Below, in pieces: positions 1 through 12,822 of a stretch of 64,000 nucleotides of DNA. Every line of letters starts with the position of its first letter. The stretch's first letter is position 1. A program made the position numbers and the translations under genes. The stretch is from Pseudisothecium myosuroides (taxonomy: Eukaryota; Streptophyta; Bryopsida; Hypnales; Lembophyllaceae): assembly GCA_951799445.1 (NCBI GenBank), contig OX637292.1, positions 2,297,296 to 2,361,295 of the forward strand. Reading direction: 5' to 3'. Below the pieces are notes generated by a model, which searched no databases, was not told where the DNA came from, and was given only the letters and a program-made list of their open reading frames with translations.

Positions 1-120
1 TTACTAGAAATCCTGAGTCTTGAGGGCAAAATGACTAAGGAATTACTGCTAGTGAACACTGGCATCAGATACAGTTGTTAGAGAGCACATAAAACTCACA
101 GCAGCTGATCAAATGCTCAC

Positions 121-2627
121 CTGGATGGTGGTGGCCACCATGTCGGGGATTAACCTGATGGGCTCCTGGATGATCCGCAACGTAGCCAGAGCGGTAAACA
201 CGTTGCTTGCATTGAGTGGAATGCCCCAAAACAGGCATGCGGCAAATGTGGCAGTGGAGACTAACACGGGTGACAACCAGAAGACCACGGAATTGTACGC
301 CCTTCGATATAACACCTTAGATAGCCATTTTATTTCTACTTCACGTCGTTTCAGTATCTGCTCCCTGAACCTGTCCTCCCATGCCTGCACACAACCACAC
401 ATAACAAAAATACATTAAAGAGACGGCAAACACCTTGGCCGCAATGGCGAATTCAACGAACAATCAGGATATATATTCGAAATACTCTAACATCTTCCTT
501 TGGCACAGATCCTCTCAAAATACTCAGCCAATTAAGAATAGACATTTATAAACCAAAGTGCAAAGGGTAAGAAGTGAACACTGATAGAAAATATTATGAA
601 CTGACTGAAAGAGAAAGCGAAGCGATTAGCAAATATTAAACACTGCATGCAAGAATTGTCAACCGGGGTAGCCATAACAAAACTCAGCTGCAGGAACATG
701 AAAGAACTTATTACTTAGAATATGAACACTCTGATCGAAAACCGAGGTTTCATTGTAGCGTACCTGAAGCTTCAGGATTTTCATGCTCCGAAGAGCTTCG
801 GTTGTGGCCCGTATGGATGCATCTCGAGAAGCCATGAGTTCAGTTCGAAATTTGTTTTCAGACTGGGCTAATGGGGTATTTATCACCATGGATAGAAGAA
901 TGACCGCCAGGCCAGCCAGTGTTGCCCACCCAACTGCATATGCAAGGATCACCAATGCAATGCAGATCTGGAGGGCGGTGGTCCATGAGAAATGCAGCCA
1001 GTACAGAAACTCTCCTATTCGGTACGCATCCACTGCCATGTAGTTCACCACCTCCCCCGCTGCGTGTCTCTGCCTTCCTGTTGCAATCAAAAGAGGGAGC
1101 AATGTAACTGCATTAGGACTTACAAGAACATAACGAACAGTGGTTTGTACTAAACAAACCATAGACAATACCTGACCCCTCAAGAACCAAGGATTTCAAG
1201 GTTTGAATATGTCAAATTCGGGTACTCATGCTGGGAAAATAAAATTTCAGGGGCCAGATTATAAATCACCAAATCAGTCAAGAACATTGAATGTGTTGGT
1301 CACATAATTATAACATCGGACACAAGAAATTATTCGCGTTGCCCACTATAAACTAGTAGAAATTCGTGAGTCTCAATTTGGGCTACATGGTCCTTTACGG
1401 TTAAAAGGGAAGTTGTGGCAGCTCAGTTGATGAAAGCTCCAAAAACTGAACTTGCCTGAGTCGTCTTAGTTAGAGTGGAATCCAAGTCCATGCATATCCA
1501 AATAGAGGGGTTCGTGAAGTACCTGCGTTTGCAAGACGGAGATCCTTCCGGTATATGAAGGCCATGAGAGCAGACCTCACTTGCAAACCCACTCTCCGAC
1601 TCCCAAAATACCACTGCCGCTGCGACACAGACTCCAAAGCTTTGGCAGAAAACAGCGCAACCACAAGCACCACACCTTCGTACTTAAACGCCCGCTTTCC
1701 GCCAGTGTAGTCAATAAACGTCTTCAGCACCACCGGCCCCAGGGAAACAGTAATGCTCTTCCCCAGAGCAAACAAACCATTCACTGCCATAGGCTTCCAG
1801 AAACACGCCGCCAGAGCCCAAAACACGGAAAACGGCTTTCCTCCTCTCTCCTGCTCCCTCAAAGCCTGTGCAAACTTTTCCAGATTCTCTTCAGCGGAAT
1901 CCGTCTTCCCCAATCGAGGAATATCATCAAGTTCCAGTGGGCTCCTAAAGCCAGAAGCTAAAAGAGGATTGAGCCACGCAAACCTTACACGGCTCAAGAC
2001 TCCAGCTGCTGCAAAAGGCGACGCTTTAGACTCCTCATCGCTTGGAGCAAGAAGTGGCTCCTCTTCACTCCTGGGTGCCTTGCTCTGTCCCTTGACAAAA
2101 GCGCACAGCAGCAATAAACTGTACACCAGCCAAGCGGCTAAACTCAACATTGTCGGCAAGGTCACCCTCTGGTTGTCAACTGCATTGAAGATTGCTGCAA
2201 TGGCAGCATAGGTTCCCAGGACAAAGGACGCTACCCACCACACTCGCACAAGCTTCGCATATTCGGGTCGTTTGTGAATCTTCACTGTGAAGGCCAGGCA
2301 CAACCATGCCAGTGCTTGTACCAGAAAGAAAATGCATTGCAGCACAGGGGGGTGTCTCTCGGCGGCCCACAAAAATAGAGCTAGTCCTAAAGTGAAAAGG
2401 CTTAGTCCGGATGTGGAGAGGAGGCATATCCATTCTAAGAAAGCGCCTGGGCTGGCTGCCGAATTGGTAGTGTCGGTACGTGCTCTATTCGCCAGTAGTA
2501 GAATTAATAACGTTGCAATGAATATCAAATGGAACCCTGAAACTAAACCGTTTTGGAAGCAGGAATTGTCCATGTCTATGACGTCGGAGCTACAGGCTCC
2601 GATGTCGAGGTAATTAGCAATGGACAT
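121..2627 (-). CDS. ABCC-type (MRP) ABC transporter, N-terminal part (three exons, continues past left edge)
   Basis: Exons read 2627-1523, 1077-764 and 384-121; all junctions are GT-AG and the phases agree (1, 0, 0). The third donor lies at 120-119, so the remaining exons are outside the window. About 560 residues are present. Five hydrophobic segments near residues 27-176 form the extra TMD0 typical of ABCC proteins. The motif FAWLNPLL follows, then the first six-helix domain with family signatures NYMAVDA, YWLH, MKILKLQ, AWEDRF and IQEPIRLIPD. No nucleotide-binding domain is reached. The family pumps glutathione conjugates and other organic anions out of the cytosol, often across the vacuolar membrane; the substrate here is unknown. 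I chose the ATG at 2627 because upstream codons in frame run into a good 3' splice site (ttgcttgcag, about 2656), implying a 5'-UTR intron. It looks closest to the AtABCC3-like clade; this is from memory of conserved segments. Confidence 0.9.
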
Positions 2628-4543
2628 CAAACTCCGTTGAGATTCCTCCCAGAACTCTGCAAGCAATGCAATCAGAAAATCAGCCTCTTCAAGTCTGCAG
2701 TAGTAAGTAGCATTACCTAGTGAATTCCTTTAAATGCAAATCTCCGGCATAGCCTTCTTAGTTGTTGAGCACCCTCTAAATTTACTTGAAAATGTATCAC
2801 TGACAGGACACTTTAAGCTAAGGCGATTTCCTCTATTTGCTCTGCGTCTGCTTTTAACGAATCTTAATTGGCACTGTCCTCAGAAGGTGCGGTGCCACTA
2901 GTACGTACTCAAGAATGTCCAAACGAAGCAGTAAGCGACATAGCAAGCTCGAGATTGGACTGAGAGAGAAGATCACCTGAAAGCGGAGGAATCTCCATCT
3001 CTTCAAACTTAGGAAACCGCAGATGGAAGAGTTGCCTACAACACAGGCAGGTTGATTTTCAAGCACCAAAGCCTCACCTGCAGCAGAATTCAGCTCCTCC
3101 CAGCTCCTCTCACCCTTGACCCATCTGCTATCCACAGAAGAATCAAGATCTCAGAACTCCTCTAGTATTAACTTTGAAGCACTTCCACTTAAGTGCTGAA
3201 ATCAGCGGCATTTGAGAGTGAAGCCAGGGAAAGGTTAGTTCTAAATTTGCAGTCTCGGAGCACAAGCCAGTGTCTTTAGTCCTTACAGTAGAAGTAGTGC
3301 AAGCCCAACCCCACTCAAGAATTGTGATGCGCCTCAAAGAAAAGCGGTAGACCTCTAAACGAAAAACTCTGTGCAATTGATCCGAAGCTGGTAACAACTC
3401 CTTGCAAATCCAATTAAGATATCAATATTGACCAAACCGAGAGTCTTCAATCGCAATTTCCACATTCCACTCAGGTCGAAAACCCTGCAACAGATTCCAG
3501 AGTCCCTAGCCTGAAGCTCCGTTCAACTGAGATCAGGCTCCAGCTGGCCACTGCCAGTGAATACACACACCAGGAGAGTCGTCATCTCCACAGCGTCATA
3601 CTGTATCATCACCCCTGCGGCACCTTTTCAAGCAGCCACTTTCAAACAAGTCATAGCCACTGGAATTCGAGTTTCCCCAAAAGCCAGAACATCAATTCCA
3701 ACCACTGCGTACCACAAACAGAAAAATGCTGCGATCAGCTCCTACCTACGTACTGTACGCAAAGATGCTTGTTCTATCAACTTTTGCAGCCAGTCTCGAA
3801 GCTTGAACCTGCTCACCAAAGTAAGTTACGGAGCTGATCGACTTGTGCGAGTCTCTCAACAAGTGAGCCTGTGGCTCGAGAACAGACCCACCAACTGGAA
3901 TGCAGTATGGACAGGCCTCCCAAGTCCCCAAGTCCCAAGAGTCTCGACCCGCTGCTGGGAAATGAAGGTGGTGAAAGCAACCAGAAGCTGGAAATAAAGC
4001 AATCATCAGTTGCTATATTTGTTGTAAGCTGCCTGTTTTGATGGCGCGGCCTGTGAGGGGGAAAGACACGAGGCCTAACTTACTGTATATATACAGTATG
4101 ATCCAAACGCAAGTTCCGTTTTGGTGGTGAAGGGTTTTATGAAAATCCGACATTAGCCAGGCTGCCCGGACACTTGGGCTTCTCCAAGTGACCAAGTCCC
4201 TCACGGACTCCATGTCTCCGTGTGCGCGGGGTGCGTCTCACTTCATTTTAAGTTCTCGCCGTCAGGAAGCTGACGAGTCGGAGGAGGAGACGACGCTGCT
4301 GAGCTGCTCCGGCAACTGCATGCACATGCCTGCGCAACGCATCAAGGGCTGGAAAAGGGACGGCCACAGCACATTCGGTCCTCCGGTTTTCAGTGCCGAC
4401 TGCCGAGGAATTGAAGGGGAGCAGCTTTGACCGACAATGAGAACTCAGAGTCTCGGACACAATGCAAACGGCATCTGACAATAAGACCCGGTTTATAGTA
4501 GCCCTGGGGTCGGATGGAAGGCCGACCCAATTTGCATGAGTTT
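2628..4543. other. Upstream region of the ABCC gene, no recognised protein gene
   Basis: This stretch is clearly less AT-rich than the DNA beyond 4.6 kb and probably holds the 5'-UTR, its intron and the promoter of the minus-strand transporter. Several 60-146 codon frames occur on both strands, but none resembles a protein I know and they overlap each other. A possible 3' splice site for the leader intron is at about 2656. Confidence 0.4.
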
Positions 4544-4574
4544 GGGCCCTCAATTGGGCCCTCAATTGGGCCCT
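4544..4574. repeat. 12-bp tandem repeat (gggccctcaatt)
   Basis: Two full units and one partial unit of gggccctcaatt are present. They sit at the border between the ABCC upstream region and the AT-rich intergenic DNA. Confidence 0.8.
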
Positions 4575-6287
4575 AGTTCAACACTCTGGTCCAATTAACC
4601 TCTAATTGTCAAAGCCTTTCTAATTGTGTTTTCCATATGAAAAAAGGACATGGGCTTGTAGTTATCCCCAATGAAGCAAATTTTTTTTTATTTTTTTTCA
4701 AATTTTAACTGTGTAGATGTTTTAAAGAGCTTGCTTATTAGTGTGTCTACCAATTTTGAGTGTGAAATTACATAGGAATTGTGAGAATATAACAAGAGAA
4801 ATGTGATTATCCTATTTTTAGTATGTTGCCCCTCCCCACAATGTTTGAGAAATTTGCATATAAGAGTTTTTTGAAATTGGAGGTGACATAAACAACTAAA
4901 AATTGTGTTAGCACACTAAAATGTACTTCCAAAAACCTTTTGTTCAAATGAAGAGTTGAGTATCAAACTCATTACACGATCCACCTTGCAATTGTTGAAA
5001 TGCAGGGCTTTTTATAAGTAGAAATTGCAAATAACTCTGAATTAACAATTGAGTGTTCAAATTTTCAATAGTGAAAATCATAAAAACACTTTACACTTTC
5101 CATTGGGACCACATACAATTTTTTATCTCTCAATTTAAGTGAAATTGGCAAGCTTTGCTTAAAGCAGGGAAATCAAGTAAAATTTGTAGGCTTTACACTT
5201 CCACTAATGGTACTTGTATGCCGTTGAAGACCTCTCGAAAATCAAATATTTACTTTTTTTAGTAAAAAATAAAAGTTTCCAATAGTTAACCTTCACTATT
5301 GCCTATAAAAAAATTTAAAACGGTCAAAGGAATTTAATTGCCGACACCAAACAAGCCCAAAATTTTCAATTGACAATATATGGTCTATTAGACAGTTAGG
5401 GGTTAATGTAAAATGTTGAGGCCTACTTCTAGAGCCCAATTTCCGATTCACGTCCTCTTGAATTTTTTTAGTGCTCAATAAATTTTTTTTAAAACATGCA
5501 TCTTTTCCTTCGTCTTCCTATTTTTTTCTATTTCAAAAATAGAAGAGGAAGTTTTTTTATTATTTTTGAACCTTTTACTTTTTCTTCCTATTATCACTAT
5601 TTCAAAAATAGAAGCTAAATTTTTTTGATTTTTAAAAAAAAATTTCCTTCCACTTCCTCTATTTTGTATTAAATAAGATGTGTGGTCCCCAAAGAATCAC
5701 CTAAAAAATCATACATTGAAGAAAGTTGGATCTACTGTAAAAGATTAATTTTCAAATTTTATTGTTTCAAAAAATTTCAGTTTTATAATTATCATAGAGC
5801 ATCTTTTTTATTGTGAAGAAGATGATAAATCAAATAGCATGACGGGCTAGAAATAATGATAAAGGGATGATAAAAATATAACAACAGACTCTGAAGCTTT
5901 TTGAAAGATAGTGCTGAAATCAACTTTTTGTTCTGGCTCTGCTCAGAGATGAGGGAAACCATATCAGTAGTCTTTCCTCCCAACTTATATCTCTACAGAT
6001 TATCGATCTTGATCTACAGCATAGCCAAGTATGAACAACAGTGGAAGTCACATCAGGTCACCTTGAGCATCTATGGTACTATGCAAACAAACCCAGATGA
6101 ATCAAATTGGCCAACATAAATTCGTGATGTCGTTGTGCAAGTGATCTTGTAAACAAAAATATCTCTAGGCATGCCCATGACTGTCTATTATACAACATAT
6201 AATATGTGTAAGTGCAAGTGTAGTGTGCTATTGTAAAAACTTTTTGAGATTTAAATATATTTGAGATTTAGATAAATATTTGAGATT

Positions 6288-6289
<2 letters not shown>
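4575..6289. other. AT-rich intergenic DNA
   Basis: Long T and A runs and short frames only. I see no gene, RNA gene or clear terminal repeat here. Confidence 0.5.

Positions 6290-6371
<82 letters not shown>
6290..6371. repeat. (AT)n microsatellite
   Basis: About 80 bases of uninterrupted AT dinucleotides. They are preceded by three short copies of ttgagattta with AT tails at 6244-6290. The tyrosine/isoleucine frames across it are artefacts of the repeat. Confidence 0.97.
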
Positions 6372-6375
<4 letters not shown>

Positions 6376-7920
6376 TAAATAAACGGAGTGGTGCACATCT
6401 CGTCAACCCAGGATCCAGTGGTAAAGAGAAAATCACTGTAGAAAGCCAATATATTCAATGGTTCCAGGGTTTAGCTCCCGGTTTAGCAAGACCGCTCCAA
6501 CCTTGTCTTCCATCAAAACGCAGCTGAAAGCGATAAAAAAAAAACACTCTATCTGACTGGAGACAAGTGTCTTAGCTGCGTCTCGTGAGTATTTTAGTAG
6601 CTCTGAGTAGGTCTTTCTTTTGTTCAATTTGATTTATGTTTTGACCACCCCACGCACTGTTCTTCATTGATTCTGGAGATATAAAATTTGGACCCATCTG
6701 GATTTTGCATTTCACAATAAGATCCCTGCCAAACATTTCGAACAAAATTGCGGAAGCTTATTTCCGGACGGAGTGAGTATCTCCTAACTCACCATATTGC
6801 TCGCTCACTGAAGGCAGAGATAAATCGATTTCCAAACACATTTGCAAGTAACTGACCATGAAGCAAATCGAACATTTCAGACGTGTATTCCCACAAGGAT
6901 GAAATGAAGAGCCAATAAGCACTTCTTACCGAAAAGTGCACGGGCAATTCAAGGCAGAGTTTAATCCCTAGATGACTGCTCCACATTTACAATCCTGAAT
7001 TTTTCCACTTTATCCGTGAAATTTTAGTAACACGAAGTGTATTAGCATAGTGTAAAGTTATAAACCCATGATACTCTACTTTCAATGTGCATTTTGATAC
7101 TTAATTATACAAGAAATGTTATAAAATAATATCATACTTAAATCGGTTTTCAACTACATTTTTTTTAGAAGCAACTGACTACAACTTTAATTGAACATTT
7201 CTGGAAGCTAACTGAAGCCAGAATGAAAAGGAAGAGAGAAAATACCCGGGACCTCACGCCAACAATGCAAAGCCCCCCGAACGAACGACTGCAGCGCCCG
7301 TAGAAGCCACCACGCGGAAAGGTCCACCCCTAATCATCTTCTCGAAGATCCTAAGTTCTCTATCTGTAATCGATGTCTTCGACGACTGAAGACAATTTGT
7401 GTTTTCCAGAAGATGCTCCCTGATCACGAGTCAATGCACCATCCTGAAATACTCAAAAAAAGGGGGAATAGTTTGTTCTTAAATTGATTCTCAGTCAAAA
7501 TTAAACTCCAGAGTCACAAGATCATGCCCTGAAAACTCCATTTCAAACTGCTTGAGAAACTATGCACAAAAAACTTACAGCCATCCATCTCGTTCCAGAC
7601 ACATACGATTGAAGCGATTGAAGTAACATCTCATAAAACCTAATTCATTAAAGAGCAGGGCCTGGGACAGAGAGTCTTTCTAATGTTTTTCAATCTCCGT
7701 AAGTCAATTAAATTAGTTCATTCTCAATCAATTCTGTTACATACTGTGCAAAGTGTCCAAGCGTCTAGCAGATATTGTTCAAGATGACTAATGGTTGAGT
7801 ATTGGCAAACAAAGCTACTGCAGTAACAAATTGTTGAAAGAAGAATCTGTTTCAAGCCATAACCGCTATAATTTATTCGTATATCCGGCATTGATTAAGA
7901 GACTCATTCAACTAGCCTAC
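6372..7920. other. Non-repetitive tract with unrecognised short minus-strand frames
   Basis: Base composition is more gene-like than in the flanks. On the minus strand there are open frames at 6433-6627 and 6789-6986, the second bounded by donor-like gtaag and gtgagt motifs. A GC-richer frame of about 50 codons at about 7275-7440 ends in a TGA near 7270. I recognise none of these. They could be remains of the locus that carries the SGT1-like exon at 7921-7990. Confidence 0.3.
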
Positions 7921-7990
7921 CCTTTCCAAAGATATGCCTTCGATAGATTTGGAATTAGCTCAATCGCTTTGTTTGCATCCGCGACAGCAT
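7921..7990 (-). pseudogene. Orphan SGT1-like TPR exon
   Basis: On the minus strand 70 bases lie between an acceptor (ggtaacag) and a donor (gtaggc). They encode DAVADANKAIELIPNLSKAY followed by LWKG. This matches the well-known segment of plant SGT1 TPR domains (DAVADANKAIELDPxLSKAYxRKG). SGT1 is a co-chaperone of HSP90 and of SCF ligases. I could not find the preceding TPR exon in an intact frame, nor the following exons (rest of the TPR, CS and SGS domains) down to 6.4 kb. A weak trace reading SAELHA lies at about 8060-8090 but its frame breaks. It is probably a pseudogene fragment; a real gene with very long introns is possible but less likely. Confidence 0.55.
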
Positions 7991-8720
7991 CTGTTACCAC
8001 CAGCATATTGGACTTCCATTTCGTGAAAACTCTTCTCTGCTACTACCATAGAAAACCACATAAGGTCAACTCTACAGCATGCAACTCTGCCGATAGTTTT
8101 CCCTGTCCAACATAACCATCATTAAATTTCAAAACTTTAATTCAGAATCGCTTCAATCTCAAAAACATAGCGTACTCTCCGTACATACTCAATGCTATAC
8201 CTTCTTACCAACAAGAACTAAGGTGCAAGGACAATAGCAGTCCATGAGAGTCAACATATTAATGTGCCAGAGCATTCATGGAAAGTTCTCTTTTAGGGTA
8301 TGGTTCAAAAAGGAAAGGGAAGAGATTGCTCAATCAGTCTACAAATTAAAATAGGTCACCAAAACCTCAACCAAAAACAAAGAGGATCTCCGTTCCACGC
8401 ACGCATTAGTCAGAGATCGATCCAAGTCCATCCCTGTCTATCGACAATCCCACCACTCAACCCTAATTCCTTCTTACCAGCCACATATAATTTTCGAGTT
8501 TGACATGAGCAGACACATATGACAATCGAGACGTGGCAACCGAAACTACAGAACCCAAGCATGCAAACCTCAGCTGGGGCAGAAAAGCAAGCAATCGCAG
8601 CAGCAAAATTAGGGTTTCAGCGTTTCGAGTTTCGTCCCCGGCGTTCCCCGCTCCCGCGTTCCCGAGATTTCTCCGGCGTTCCCAATGTTGGGGAGCGTCA
8701 CCCTTTCCTGTAGGGGACCT
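7991..8720. other. Possible decayed 5' part of the SGT1-like locus
   Basis: The right end (8520-8720) is GC-richer. On the minus strand it contains aaaccctaattt, a telo-box-like motif common in plant leaders, followed by an ATG-started frame of about 50 codons with no recognised product. It resembles the start of a transcription unit pointing left. This is inference from composition and orientation only. Confidence 0.25.
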
Positions 8721-9621
8721 TAAAAAAATAAAAAAATTCTTTGTTTTATTTGAACCTTTTCATTTCTCTTCCTATTTCTTGCCAACATCTGGATTAATGG
8801 TTAGTGACTTATATGGACCGCCAATTGAAATTATATGAGGGCATACTAATACACAATTCCAAAAATATAACATACACACAAAAAAATCCAAAAACTACTA
8901 AGAGTGGACTTCTACAAATATATTAAATCTTGCATAAAAGTAAAAAAAATTGAAATTCTATGTAGAGGTGTGCAAGAATTGCATTTGGATAATTGGAACT
9001 GTTGGCTAGCAAATTTTTGGAGAAGCAAGTTCCAAATTTATGGACTTTTGTCATTAGACTCAAATTACTTGGTTGCAATTAGTTTGACAACAAAGCAAAG
9101 CTACTCCTAAAATTTAGTCCATAGACATACATACTCAAGTAGATATGGTGGCTATCAAGATAGAAGTCAATTGTTGTTTTTTCAAATGTTTTCAATTTTG
9201 GATATAGTGATGCCTCCCTTTTGTGTGGTTGTTTTTCTCATATGAGACTACTTTGTCTTAGTTATGGGATAATTCACTTATACAATAGTTTGTTGCACCA
9301 CATTCCCAACATACATTCAGTTGGTAGTCATCATGGTTGGAATATGTCACTTTGTACAGAAACGTAGCAAAGGCACATTCAATTCTTCAACACTTGAAAA
9401 TTCTTTTTCCCAATTCTGATATAGAATTAATGGAAGTTTGCTTTAATCCCTCTCCACCCAAGGAACAAAAAGTGTCCACTGTTAATTTAAAAAAACAGCA
9501 ATCAAATATTGTAGGAAAACAATCCAATTGCTCAATTTCAGATCTTTCATTTTGCATTTTGCATTTTGATTTTGGAATTTCACTAAAAATATAAAAGTTG
9601 AAAGATTCAATTTTTGCTATT
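8721..9621. other. AT-rich intergenic DNA
   Basis: No recognised gene. Short plus-strand frames at 8904-9110 and 9337-9594 match nothing I know. Confidence 0.4.
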
Positions 9622-10075
9622 CAATAACATACACCGGTCTTGCAAAGTCTATTGGTCATAATAAATTCACTACGGTATTGCCAAGAGTACCATGTCAATT
9701 TAGGTCTATAGATTTATAATCTTCAAAAGATGAGTTTATTAGTTCTTTTTCAAACTTCATTTGTAACTATCTATAAAAACTATTTTTTAAATTTATTTTT
9801 CAAAAATCTATTCACATCTTTCTTATTGGTTGTAAAAATTTTGCATTTTTTTGTGAAAATTTGAAATTTTTATGAATTATTTTATAAATTGTGATACGAT
9901 TCATTTCAAATGCAATTGATGCTTAAAAAATCTGAAAATTTCTTTGTAGCTTTGTAATATAGTTCAAAATATCATGGTGCAAATTTTCTTACTATGTCAC
10001 TTTAGAATTAGAAATTCATCACTCTATGGTGATAGAATTGAAGTTCAAATTGCTATAAAATCCTAAGGTCAACCT
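9622..10075 (+). repeat. Diverged dispersed repeat R3, copy a
   Basis: This shares a colinear series of motifs with 10668-11110 and 12140-12560, and in reverse with 45300-45620. The motifs are a lead-in with tgtcaatt, a pair of attttgaaattt blocks, atgcttaaaaaatctgaaa and atcatggtgcaaatt, ending with a cattctaaaattag-like block. The element type is unknown. The copies are strongly diverged, so the repeat is old. Confidence 0.6.
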
Positions 10076-10667
10076 TTAGGTTGGATTAGCCAATTTTTGA
10101 AGTGACCTTTGGGGGGATGTATTGACAAATATAGGGTTCACCTTGTGACCATGGAATCTATTTGAAGTTAAAACTAAAGAAATGGTGGAATAAAGTTAAG
10201 AAGAAAACACCGGAATTGTGAAACCATGATGAAAATAATAGAATTTTGAAGTAACACAACTAAAATGAAGTCCATAATGAAATTGTCTTTTCAATTGAGA
10301 GTATTGAAAAGTTTTTGGAGGGAACCAATGGAAACCTTTGAGGCCCAATTAATTTCCAAACAGAGTCTCGAAGAATTTGGAATTAAAAAGAAAAAAATAT
10401 GAAAGTTGAAAGGGTTCACTTTGCACCCGTAGGGGCAGATTTCTAAAGAATATATATTCTCTTTTCAATTGCTAGGGAGTTGGAAAGTTTTTAGACAACC
10501 AATAGAAAACCTTTGAGATTCAATTATTTTCCAAAACAAAGGCCATCAAAATTTGCATTAAGATTTGGATTCAAAAAAATATAAGAGTTCAAAAGGTCTA
10601 CTTTGCAACCATAAAGGCTGGATCCTTGGAGTTTATGTATTGATAAATATAGAATTCAACACCAACT
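10076..10667. repeat. Two diverged direct copies of about 165 bp
   Basis: The stretches 10290-10450 and 10455-10620 each contain an aaacctttgag block, a caattaatttccaaa or caattattttccaaa block, an atatgaaagttgaaagg-like block and a ctttgcaccc or ctttgcaacc block, in that order. They lie between copies a and b of repeat R3. No coding potential was seen. Confidence 0.5.
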
Positions 10668-11110
10668 ATTATTCAACATACACCTCCAAAAATATTTTTT
10701 GATAAGGGTTATATGTCAATTAAAGATTCGTCTAGAGACTTTTAATCCTTGAAAGACAAGCCGAAGCTTATTTTTTCAAATTTAATTTTGCAAGTACCTA
10801 TGAATGTGATTTTTTGAGTTTAGTTTTTGAAGATGCAACTACATGTCTTCTAGTAGCTGTAGAAATTTCACGTTTTCTTAAGAAAATTTTGAAATTTCCT
10901 TGAATTTTTAAATAAAAAGTGAAACAATTCATAGAATCAAATGTAATATGTGCTCAAAAAATTTGAAAATCTCTCCATAGTGTAGAACATCATGGTGCTT
11001 ATTTTTTTATTGTATCATTCTAAAATTAGAAAATAAATGCTCCATGGTTGCAAATTCATTTTTTCAAATTATTGGTCACTATTTCATTACATTCTAAGTA
11101 GAATTATAAT
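10668..11110 (+). repeat. Diverged dispersed repeat R3, copy b
   Basis: Second copy of the repeat at 9622-10075, same orientation. It includes acatgtcttctagtagctg, a gene-free AT block and the marker acatcatggtgctt followed by cattctaaaattag. Confidence 0.6.
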
Positions 11111-11499
11111 TGATTGGCCAAAGAATATCAATGAAAAAATTGATTTCCAATAGAAATCTAATGTATTTGGAGCTCTAATATCTGGGTGAAAATTTTCATT
11201 GTTAAGGTTTCATGATTCCAAAATGGGATCCCAAAACGTTCAATCAGGCGTCAGTAGTAGCACAAAGAGCAGTAGGGACCTAGTATATATTTTATATTGT
11301 TTTAAAATTTTAATAAATTTATATATCAATTTACATGCTTCATTTTTCATTTTTTGCTATTCAAAACATAAAGTAATTGGTAGTAGTGTAGGTGACTATT
11401 CAAAGCCCAAATAAAGATGAAACGATAGACAAAATGGCTCAAAAGTTCCTTAGAAGCGTCCTTTTTCTTCATACATTTCATGGCATAATCTTTGGAGTT

Positions 11500-12085
11500 G
11501 AAATTAGGGCCATTAAAATTTCAATTAACTACAATAGGAGATAGTCCAAATTTCTAAAATTATTAAGATGTATAGTAAAATGCAACTTATTAGTATGATA
11601 ATTTAATGATGACTCTCAAACAATAATTATAAAGTATAATCTATATATCATTTCTATACAGTTAGATCAACTAGTACACTAACCAATATGTTTCAATAAA
11701 ATTCGAAGCCAAAAATTAATAATTCCTTCTAAATTCAATTGTAGATTGAATATTTGTTATTTTCAAAATAATTTTTTTTCTTTAGGTTCAAATGTTAAGT
11801 TCTAGTACATTGATTTTGAAGATTTTTATTTTTATTCAAGTTGTTTTGAAGAATCATTTTTTGAACTTAAAGAGTTAATTTTTAAGGTCACATCTACCAA
11901 TACTTGTTGAAGCATAAAATATTTGCAAAGCAATGTCTTATAAGTCTATACCATACATTCAAGTGTTAAAGAACTAACACAAGAATTTTTTTTTAAGTTG
12001 ATAGATGAAAAGATGCATTTTTGTTTGCTTAGGATGTGTTTCATCTATAGTTTGAAATTTGAACGTTTAGCCCTTTTAAGGGTAT
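11500..12085 (-). mobile_element. Short TTAA-family non-autonomous element, decayed copy
   Basis: This is homologous, in inverse orientation, to the clearer element at 42534-43090. Shared blocks include agatgaaaagatgcattttt at about 12004 against the complement of tgcattttttcatct there, the gactctcaaacaataatta block, and the tagttgatctaac block. The terminal repeats are eroded: the right end reads tttagcccttttaaggg in place of the expected ctttaggggttaa. No transposase is encoded. Confidence 0.6.
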
Positions 12086-12139
12086 GATATAAAATTAATA
12101 TGAAATTTGGATGAAAGTCAAATGAATTGACAATGAGTT

Positions 12140-12560
12140 AATTCTAGCGTAAAAGACGGGTCCATGACTATTAATTTCAAGCTTCATTGCCCACTATTCT
12201 ATTTGCTGTCATTTTGCAACTAGATATAAATTAGTACTTTTATATTTATTTTTTAGAAATGAAGTCATATATCTACTACAAGTCGTAAAATTTTCAAGTT
12301 TTCTTGGAAAAATTTGAAACTACTATAAATTTTTAAAGAGAAAAATGAAGAAAATTCATATCAAATATCAAATATATTTAAAAAATCTGAAATTTTCACA
12401 TATTGTATATATATATTATAGTGTATAACATCATGGCCTAAACCAAACTATTGTGTCATTCTAAAATTAGACAACCAACAAGCCATGGTTATAGGCCCAA
12501 AAGTTCATATTGCTATAAAATATTGAAATTTGTGAATTTTTCAAATTTTCAATTGGAGTA
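12140..12560 (+). repeat. Diverged dispersed repeat R3, copy c
   Basis: Third plus-strand copy. It contains catatcaaatatcaaatat, ttaaaaaatctgaaatttt, aacatcatggcc and cattctaaaattagacaac in the same order as copies a and b. Confidence 0.6.
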
Positions 12561-12822
12561 GAAATTGTAGTGGATAAGCTAATGAAATGAAGTGTACTCA
12601 TTTTCTAGAAATATCTTAATGGCTAAAACGCTTATCAAGAGTAAATAGCAAGAATTGCCAACATACACTACAAGGATAATCTATAGATTAAACATCTTTT
12701 TTTTAGAAAAGTCAATAACACCTTAATGAAGGAATTTGCAGTATTATTCATTGAAAATACATTCAAGCAACTTCCAAAAAATAATTGGATGAAAAAAACT
12801 TATTTTCCATCCTATAGACTTA

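Noticed and set aside
1..120. A further ABCC exon at the left edge
   Set aside because: The sequence after the donor at 120 has no reading resembling the next ABCC segment and no acceptor; it is intron.
2628..2666. Longer ABCC N-terminus starting at 2666
   Set aside because: The codon there is TTG, and a 3' splice site overlaps it; the first ATG in frame is at 2627.
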